Assembly (NCBI GenBank): GCA_023614405.1
Contig: CM042689.1
Coordinates: 279,999,533 to 280,063,532, forward strand
Source: Avena insularis
Taxonomy: Eukaryota > Streptophyta > Magnoliopsida > Poales > Poaceae
Direction: 5' to 3'
DNA: 64,000 bases
The notes beneath the pieces were generated by a model, which ran no database searches, was not told the origin of the DNA, and saw only the letters and a list, made by a program, of their open reading frames with translations. Position 1 is the first letter of the stretch; each line of letters starts with the position of its first letter. The translations under genes and the position numbers were made by a program. Below, piece after piece: positions 57,401-64,000 of this stretch.

Positions 57401-58006
57401 GTGTAGAAGTGTGTGCAAGGTATCAAGATGCTCCTAAAGAAATCCACTTAGTGGAGATCAAGAGAATATTCAGATATTTTGTTCATTCCCCAAACTTTGG
57501 TCTATGGTATCCCAAAGGCTCTAGTTTCTCTCTATGTGGATATACTGATTCAGATTGGGCTGGTGACAAGGATGATCAAAAATCAACTTCTGGTCCACGT
57601 AGATTCTTGGGCAGGTCTCTAGTGTGTTGGTCTTCGAAGAAACAAAATTGCATATCTCTCAACCGCCGAAGCTGAATATGTGGCTGCTGCAAGTGCTTGT
57701 ACGCAATTATTATGGACGAGGCAAAATTTAAAGGAATATGGTGTCAAGTGTGACAAAGTGCCTCTTTTATGCGATAATGAAAGTTCTATTAAAATTTCTT
57801 ACAATCTAATTCATCATACAAGGACAAAACATATTGATATTCACAATCATTTTATTTGGGATCATGTTGCTCGTGGTGATATTGCACTATATTTTGTGAG
57901 CACGAAGAACCAACTTGCAGATATCTTCACGAAGCCACTTGATGAAGCAAGGTTTTGTTATTTGTGGAATGAGCTAAATATCATGGATTCAAGGAGCTTG
58001 GCTTGA
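54413..58006 (+). pseudogene. Maximus/SIRE-type Ty1/copia pol, multiply broken
   Basis: Reads in copia order. Protease starts at WVLDSGCTSYMTG (54440 on) with stops near 54552 and 54603. A GAG-pre-integrase region follows (WLWHRRLSHVNM and CRACVEGKMHDS). Integrase has HVDLFGP, VDDYSRYRWVYF and SDNGSE, with frame changes near 55240 and 55450. A Pro-rich linker at 55800-56180 carries GGATTATCCGG-type repeats. Reverse transcriptase runs from DPDWVVAMHEELN with stops at 56597 and 56693 (MDIKSAFLNG kept). Its YVED at about 57066 replaces the normal YVDD. RNase H has YTDSDWAGDKDD and, after a frame change at 57660, AEAEYVAAASA and KNQLADIFTKPLDEARF. MTDKFEMSMM and the overall wording point to the SIRE/Maximus lineage. 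No 5' LTR, gag or primer-binding site is seen, so the 5' part is missing. Confidence 0.9.
55955..56165 (+). repeat. Near-palindromic GGATTATCC-type repeats in copia pol linker
   Basis: Copies such as CCAGATTATGCG, CAAATTATCCGG, CGGATTATCCAG and CGGATTATCCGG lie in a Pro-rich linker before reverse transcriptase. The same motif recurs in the downstream LTR (58516-58565 and 58945-58965). Confidence 0.6.
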
Positions 58007-58063
58007 CTTCTCTTGCATACTCACTTGCACTTCATCGTGTATTTGGTTTAGATGCAGGCATAG

Positions 58064-58075
58064 AAATAGGGGGAG
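58064..58075 (+). other. Polypurine tract of the Maximus-type element
   Basis: AAATAGGGGGAG directly precedes TGTGGTGCTAATTG, the likely LTR start, about 60 bp after the pol stop. Confidence 0.7.
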
Positions 58076-58960
58076 TGTGGTGCTAATTGATTGGGCTAAC
58101 CCTCCCGCCATAATGCCGAAAGCAAAAAAAACATTTACCTTAATATCATTTTGTGATATGTGGGTTATTGATGAGCATTGGTTTTGAACTCAAGATACAT
58201 CTTCGCGGTGTCATGCCATGCGCTCCAACATGGTGGTTTCGGCAACCGCCCTCTTCCTTGAGAAGAGTTGGTTCCTATTGGATCTTTTTGGATTTTATTG
58301 CATACCTTGTGTTCTTATGGAAAACACACCTAATCTTGGCTTTTAGTTGATTTGTTCTTACAATTTCGGGTGTGTAGTTCCATCTCAGTTTGGTGCTCTA
58401 AAACCTAAGCCTGTCTCTCATCTCGAGCCATCTATTCTTGCACATAAGTCCCATGTATCCTTGCGAGGGTTTTGTTTGGCATGCTCCAGCCTGAATCTGT
58501 GTTTATTGAATTTTCAGAGGAGGCCGGATTATCTACCCCTAGTGAGGGCCGGATAATCCGCCCTGGGCGAATATGTCCTTTAAGGACTAGGGATCAGGGA
58601 AAGGGCTCAAATAGAGCAGCCCGTCCTCCCCCACCCCGTGTCCTTCACCAAGCCACCGCCGGAGCCTCTGCCCCTCCCCGGAGTCGACTCGACCGCCGGA
58701 TTCTCCGGGCTCTCCCCGGATCTTCTTCCCAGCGCCTCCGGGAATCTTCTCCTCCGAGCTCTTCCTCCAATGAGTGAGTGTAACTCCTTCATTCATCTCT
58801 TGTTTGTGGAAGTTATTTTTATTGGTGGAAACTCGTTGTAGAAGATACTATGTGATTCCTTTGCCTGTTAGATTCCGTAGTCTTGCAACCATAGGGCCCG
58901 ATCTGCTTTGATGCATTGAATATGTGGCGGAGCTAAAAAAATTCGCAGGGGCCGGATAAT
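58076..58960 (+). mobile_element. LTR-like region after Maximus-type pol (end uncertain)
   Basis: Starts TGTGGTGCTAATTGATTGGG after the polypurine tract. At 58516-58565 it holds GCCGGATTATC and GCCGGATAATCCG motifs, then an AAATAG TATA-like spot near 58603 and a C-rich leader. I could not find the CA end, a primer-binding site or a target duplication. The given end is a guess; another GCCGGATAATCCG at 58951 suggests that the LTR extends about this far. Confidence 0.5.
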
Positions 58961-60543
58961 CCGTCCTAGAGGTTCAGTTCCTGGTTAAGTTTTTTCCCAT
59001 CTTCTCGTATCGTGCATCATTGGACCGTGGGTTGTTTTTCTACTGTATCTAACATTCCTCTTGGACTTGTGTGTATGCTTATCCCCATGCTACATATATT
59101 TTTCTCCTCACAGGTGGTTCTAGTGCTCCCAAGACCTACAAGTGCCGTCCCCGTGCCCGTTATCTCCGGCCAGACGAAGACGGTGTGCTTGTTGACAAGA
59201 CTAAAATCATAAGGAGGAAAAAGGAGGTTGAACGGATGGCTGAGCAAGCTAGAAAAACCAAGAAGACCACCTAGAGAAAGGGAAAGGGCAAGCAGGTCCG
59301 TGTCAACTACAAGGCTATGGATATCATTGAGTACTCTGCCATTCGCCACCGTGATTTGTATGATGAGTCTGACAGTGATAGCCCTACGGAGGATAATATG
59401 TTTTGGTGCGCTCACTTCAGGTACATTCATGATGATGTTTATGCTTCTCTCAAGATACGCCCTATGCATCCTCTAAATTTGACTGAGGCTCAATCCAATC
59501 CAATCCAAGACTTCTTGAGGATTTGAAAGTGACTGGTAGAATGGGTCTGCACCATCTCATGACTTTGCAATGCAACTATGACTCATCAGTTGTGAAGCAA
59601 TTCTTCTCTACCCTTGTGATTTGCGGAGATGAGCTTTGAACCATGAAGTGGATGACCGGGACCACTATGATTCAGTCTGATTTCCACATATTTGGCTAGG
59701 TCCTTGGCTACGGCTTCCATGGTCGCGACATTGATTCTGGCCATCGCATCATTTCTCCCATCAAGCCTAGAAAGGATACTGCTCTCGCTTCGTGCTTGAC
59801 CTCCGATGGGGTGGCTAGTGCTTTCTCCGGGCTCTCTCCTTTATATGCAGCTCTGGTTGATTTGTTTCGGGACAATATTGCTCCAAGTGGGGGAAATAAT
59901 GGTAAGATTCAAGGTCACCTTGTGCCCCTACTTTCCTTTCCCCATGAGTGTTCCACCAATGCCGAGTCCTCTGTGGGGTACAAGTTGGATGTCATGGATT
60001 ACATCTACCATGAGATGACAGATGCAATGTTCAACATGCTCTCTATCCCTTTTGCTCCATATATTATGATGATTATCAAGCACATGCTACCACATGAGGA
60101 GTTTGGTAGCAATTCGGATGGAGTGCACAAGTCCAAGAAGATCTACAACAAGGCAGAGAAGACATCCCATCCTTCCACTGCTCCCGAGTCTTTCACGCGT
60201 GATGCACGGACTAGTGGACGCAGGCCCGCAGTGTATCCTATGTCCCGTGAGGTCAAGCAGCTGAACTTGGTTCCAATAGAACATTTTGTGCATGGGGGTT
60301 GACACTCACAAGGGTCAGTATGAGGCCTACCGGTAGCGCCATGAGATGGCACACACACAACAACTGATTCTCCATCATGTGTCTGGGGCGTATGGCCATC
60401 CTCCTCCTCCCACTGCTCCGAAACCATATGCTCAGTGGAACACCTCAGGGATCAACTATGGAGAGCTAGAGGGTCACCTATTTCTTGCACCGCCTAGGGC
60501 GCTAACTCCTTCAGCTGCTGATGGCGAGGAGGACTACAAGGAG
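58768..60543 (+). pseudogene. Spliced plant-transposon-type ORF (PF20167-like), broken
   Basis: The likely ATG (58768) is split by an intron after one further base: ATGA|GTGAGTG ... TCCTCACAG|GTGGTTCT (59114), giving MSGSSAPKTYKCRPRARYLR. The frame has TAG at 59272. It continues (VRVNYKAMDIIEYSAIRHRD), shifts near 59515 and goes on (VTGRMGLHHLMTLQCNYDSS, GDIDSGHRI-like words, GYKLDVMDYIYHEMTDAM) with TGA and TAG at about 59637 and 59697, to a stop at 60300. A Pro-rich stretch (PPPPTAPKPY) in another frame ends at 60543-60545. The central part resembles the putative plant transposon protein domain (PF20167) of many grass retroelement ORFs. Its function is unknown. It could be the gag-like frame of a second element sharing the LTR, or an accessory frame. 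Confidence 0.55.
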
Positions 60544-60545
60544 TG

Positions 60546-61230
60546 ATATCTTGGGGCGTTAGCATCGCTCTTCTTCCTTTTTGGCGTTTCGATGCCAAAG
60601 AGGGAGAAGTAGTTCTTTTAGGTCTCTATGGGATTTGCATGGGTCGGGCGCAAGCATTTTCCTTTTATCATTCATTCTCTTTAGCGTTGAACTTCTATTT
60701 CCGATTCGTTTTGTATGAGACTATGTCGTGTGTGGCACTATCGTTTATGTGTGAAACATTATGTGTGGATTCCTGGAATTATCTATGGAGTTTGGAATTG
60801 TCTATGGTCATATAGAATTCTGAAATCACATCTATTGACGCATCAAAATGGTGGGATGTTTCAAGGCCTAATATTCTCTCTTATTACATTAGCTAATTCA
60901 TCTCCCTATGGTATGAAGTGTTTTCCTAACTCATCCTTGATATAGCCGTCAATCTTATGAAATTGGATTGTCCCTTAGTGTGTGTATTTGTATTAAAATG
61001 CAAGTTATTGATACTAGTCGCCCCGTGCACATGCACAGGCTAGCAAGTTTAAATATTGCTACTACTCATTTAAAAAACCTCCAAACTACTTTGTACTATA
61101 CATAGAAATTTAATATCGTATTGTTATAGACCATGTATAAAATAGAGCTAACAATACTTTTAAATACTATAATGAGTGGACATAAATAATATATTATTGC
61201 ATCCTCTTTAAAAATAGGGAAGTATATATA
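60546..61230. other. Gene-free stretch between retroelement ORF and CACTA end
   Basis: Begins with a typical post-ORF phrase (GATGCCAAAGAGGGAGAAGTAG, near 60591). It ends in AT-rich sequence with TAGTCGCCCCGTGCACATGC near 61016. No coding frame was recognised. Confidence 0.45.
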
Positions 61231-61249
61231 CACTAGTGCACACACTGGC

Positions 61250-61431
61250 CTCTAACACCGGTTCGGACCAGCCTCTAACAGCGGTTATAGAACCGTTGTT
61301 GGGGGTTCGGTGTTAGAGCCCCCCTTTAACAACGGTTCTTATACGAACCGCTGTTAAAGGGTGACGCATGTGGGGCTGCCGCAGTGCTTAGGCCCCCCCT
61401 TTAATACCGATAACATGAACCGGTGTTAAAT
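61250..61431. repeat. Three subterminal hairpins of the CACTA end
   Basis: Inverted arms: CTCTAACACCG with CGGTGTTAGAG (61250-61318), CCTTTAACAACGGTTC with GAACCGCTGTTAAAGG (61323-61360) and TTTAATACCG with CGGTGTTAAA (61398-61430). The arms share the core TAACA.CGGTT, the kind of repeated subterminal motif that CACTA transposases bind. Confidence 0.75.
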
Positions 61432-61889
61432 GTTCTCTGCCGCGGCAAGAAAAAGGCATAAATCTCTGCCGTAGTAGGAAAATGACATAAATCTCCGTCA
61501 TGCGAGTTTTGCCTTACCGCCATTCGGCGTATTTCAAGGCGGTGGAGTGCGGGGGGAGGGGCAATCGATCGGGAGAGGTATACACATACATCGTCGGTAC
61601 ATATGAGTACATGAATAATTAAGCAACTATTATTATACACAAACATCGTCATTGTGGTATTCTCCGTACACGTTGAAGCATCAAGTACAATACAAACACG
61701 TTCAATCATATATACAATATAACATCTCCGTACATGTTCATTTTGGTGGATATCTAAAGAGTTCTTCGCCAGGCGTAACGACCTCATCAAGTATGAACCC
61801 CGCCAATTCCTCTTAAATGGCTCGTATGCGGTCAAATGGTAGGAGTTGGTCCCGCATACGTTCAATCTAAATATATATGAAGAATGGGG
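61432..61889. other. Non-coding 3' region of CACTA element
   Basis: Between the subterminal hairpins and the last recognisable protease exon. No conserved frame, only short chance frames. Confidence 0.5.
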
Positions 61890-64000
61890 TCAATATATAT
61901 AAGAATAAAACTCAACACAACTGATGGTAATAAAATAATGTTGTGTACTTTGTTTATTTACTCTAAGTTGTTCTAGTGCGGCTTGGCCCATCGCACATAT
62001 CGTGTTGCGAATGAACTCGCAAACATAGTATCCACATAAGTTATTGTCGGGTCCCTGATGCGCGCACTTTATGAGAATAGAGTTCAATCAAAATAATAAT
62101 CAATAAAGCATAATATAATGGAATTGGAAGCAGAATCAAAGAGATACGTAGACCTAGCTGGCTAGTATTACTTACATTTTGGTCTACAAATTTTAGTTCT
62201 TCTGACCATTCACCCACGGCCCTGCCCGTGAACCTTTTCCAAACCCTGTTCGGCAAATAAAATGGATAAAGGAGTAACTAATTACTTGTTGTCACGAAAG
62301 TTGCCGATCTAGTGCGATAATATGATTGAAATTACCTCTGGGGCATCTCTTTAAAGTCTGCCCATAGCTCTTGGGTCTTTTCATAATGAGTCTATGACAA
62401 GGACTTTTCCTGAGTCAACATGAATGACTAGCAGAATAAAGTGGAACCTATGCACACATAACTCATCATCAGTTACGCTTAATATCGAGTAAGCCGAAAC
62501 AGAATATGTACAAGAGAGGGTAACACTCACGAGAAGTTGTAAGGCAATAGTATTTCCCTTTTGGTTTGTTGTCTCAGTAAAGACCTTAGCAAGAAATCTT
62601 CTGTTTGCCCGGGTTTGTGTTGTACCACTCCTTCATGAACTCTATTTGGGTCAACGAACCCAATGTCAAAAGGGTCTCCTTTCATGCATTCCATAACCTT
62701 TTTCCTGCATAATAGTATATACATATATGGTGAGCATATATATACATGCAATTAATGAATTGAATGAGATGAGATAGAAATTACAGAAATAGTACTTACA
62801 CACAATAAAGGCTGATGGCAGCTTTGTCGAGTTACTTCTGATTGAATAGAAAATGCAAGTCTTGAATGTTGAAGGTGATCTCGTTGTCTCCGCACAAGAA
62901 AATCTGATCTCTTATATGCGCCATGATCCATTCTTCCTTTCTCGTCTTGCAGAAATAAGGGTACCACTTATGCAATGTTCGCATCTTTGTTGGTAGATTC
63001 TTGAGCTCCTCTTTCTTGATGAGATTCTTCCCATACTTCCATGGCTGTATGGGGTTGACATCGCCTTTGGGCAAGTTGTCTCCCATGATGTTCAAGTATG
63101 CAATGTAAGTCATCCCCATCTCATTGGCCTTTCTTTGTAGCTCTGCCTCGTAATCATTTACAGGAGGAGCTATTCGTGTGTCGAACACTTAGAGCGGGGC
63201 ACATGATTGGTTTTCCTACTCTCCGAGCATGGGAACTATTTCTGGGGTGACGCACGACTGCTACTTTCAGACTCCCTTCGCCTTGCACCCCCCTTCATAA
63301 TCTGGCGCTCGTAGTCCGGCACAAGTGGGGTTTCAGGTTTCAAAAGATTATTGTAAAACTTCTCCACCACCGCCGGATCTAGTTTCTCCTTTGGCTTGGC
63401 CCGTCTAGGTGCAAAGAATTTCTTGACCTCTTCTTCCGAGATCCTATTGGTCTCCTCGTCACTGCGATTCCATGGTAATACTAGCAATGGCTTGGCGGAA
63501 GGCTGCGGGACGTAGTTTCTTGAACTCTTTGGCGTACGGTTTCCTGCGGATTTCTTCGTGGCAGTGCTAGTGATGCTCTTCGTTGCAGTGCTCTTCCGCT
63601 TATGCTGAGGAGATGGATGAAGCCACGAGATGGTGACGTAGGAGATGGTCGACGGCCAAGATGGCTGCGCGAGAGATGGCTGGCGTGCGGAGATGGCGCC
63701 TGACGGGAGATGGCTGAGCGCCGAGACGGGGGAGTATTCGATGACTTGAGACTGGAGCGGCGTCATATCACGACATCAAGGGAGCGGAGGGGGTGCCAGT
63801 GACCTCCAATTTGGAAGCACAATGTGTTCCTTCTTCCAAAGAATGGTTGTTTTCACTGCAAATTTGAGTTGAGTTTCCCCTTCACCTGTAGCATGGTCAA
63901 GCTGTGCTTCCTCATATTCGTTCACAACCTCATCGACCCCGACAATAGCATAGCCATCTGGAATCGGTCGGCAGTGGTAAGTTCCACCAGCTACAGGAGG
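61890..64000 (-). pseudogene. CACTA companion gene with Ulp1-type (C48) cysteine protease
   Basis: Minus-strand multi-exon gene that continues right of the window. From 64000 it reads a DUF8039-like stretch (GGTYHCRPIPDGYAIVGVDE, ILWKKEHIVLPNW), then a Pro/Ser/Lys-rich region to 63236 with a TGA near 63774 and a TAA at 63236. A conserved region follows (FDTRIAPPVNDYEAELQRKA to FNIQDLHFLFNQ, 63188-62833) with a stop after FNQK. Next come GFVDPNRVHEG..LPYNF (to about 62530) and the protease core. The catalytic triad is visible: His 62443-62441 (FHFILLVI), Asp 62392-62390 (VIDSL) and Cys 62036-62034 (NNLCGYYVCEF). Ulp1 proteases cleave SUMO-like modifiers; the role in CACTA elements is unknown. 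A frame break follows VIDSL. Confidence 0.75.

Larger units (their letters stand above)
61231..64000 (-). mobile_element. CACTA transposon, 3' end (continues beyond window)
   Basis: Terminal CACTAGTGCACACAC at 61231, preceded by ATA as the possible 3-bp duplication. It is followed by subterminal hairpins and a minus-strand gene with a Ulp1-type protease, a known companion gene of grass CACTA elements. The other end lies right of the window, so the duplication and partner TIR are unchecked. Confidence 0.8.

Noticed and set aside
61231..61245. CACTAGTGCA as a chance word
   Set aside because: Rejected as chance because subterminal hairpins and a CACTA-type Ulp1 gene follow in the right orientation.

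Overview
The window is repeat-dominated nuclear DNA of a plant, almost certainly a grass. The mobile elements point to this: Tat-, Tekay- and Athila-type Ty3/gypsy, SIRE/Maximus- and Angela/BARE-type Ty1/copia, and a CACTA transposon with a Ulp1-type gene. An Angela/BARE LTR that begins TGTTGGAGATATGCCC suggests a pooid grass; the species is inferred, not proven. No rRNA, tRNA, CRISPR array or intact conserved host gene was seen. The one candidate for an ordinary gene is a small two-exon zf-XS-like gene at 52.5-53.6 kb, and it is broken. Layout: 1-11288 is the 3' part of a plus-strand Tat element (Tat-1): integrase end, two antisense genes, polypurine-like repeats and a 3' LTR. A 4.1-kb solo LTR (2352-6471, target duplication GGATA) sits between the two antisense genes. 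11289-17691 is AT-rich DNA that ends in a probable Tekay-like LTR. 17692-18145 and 47770-47885 are the two halves of an older sequence that was split by a nested complex. The complex is the best-resolved structure here. A minus-strand Tat element (Tat-2, 18146-47764, duplication GTAGT) carries an Angela/BARE copia element inside its integrase (23606-32453, duplication ATGCC) and a Tekay chromovirus inside its 5' LTR (34572-47273, duplication TCCTC). All three have exact 5-bp target-site duplications. 47889-48757 is a terminal-inverted-repeat element flanked by AGGAT. 48951-51093 holds Athila remnants; 52449-53633 the zf-XS-like gene; 54413-58075 a broken Maximus/SIRE copia pol; 58076 onward an LTR-like region followed by a spliced plant-transposon-type ORF to 60543; 61231-64000 the 3' end of a minus-strand CACTA element. 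How the parts work together: both Tat elements, though from different families, carry a multi-intron gene antisense to pol between integrase and the 3' LTR. Each has a TATA-like box about 150 bp before its ATG, a gypsy-type Transposase_28-like (PF04195) N-terminal domain, a charged linker, and a coiled-coil C-terminal half. The Tekay element carries two extra reading frames upstream of gag. The start codons of both, and of gag, directly follow a splice-acceptor-like AG, and its LTR holds several splice-donor-like sites. Almost every coding frame is broken by stops or frameshifts, so the elements look non-autonomous or dead even where LTR pairs are still very similar.
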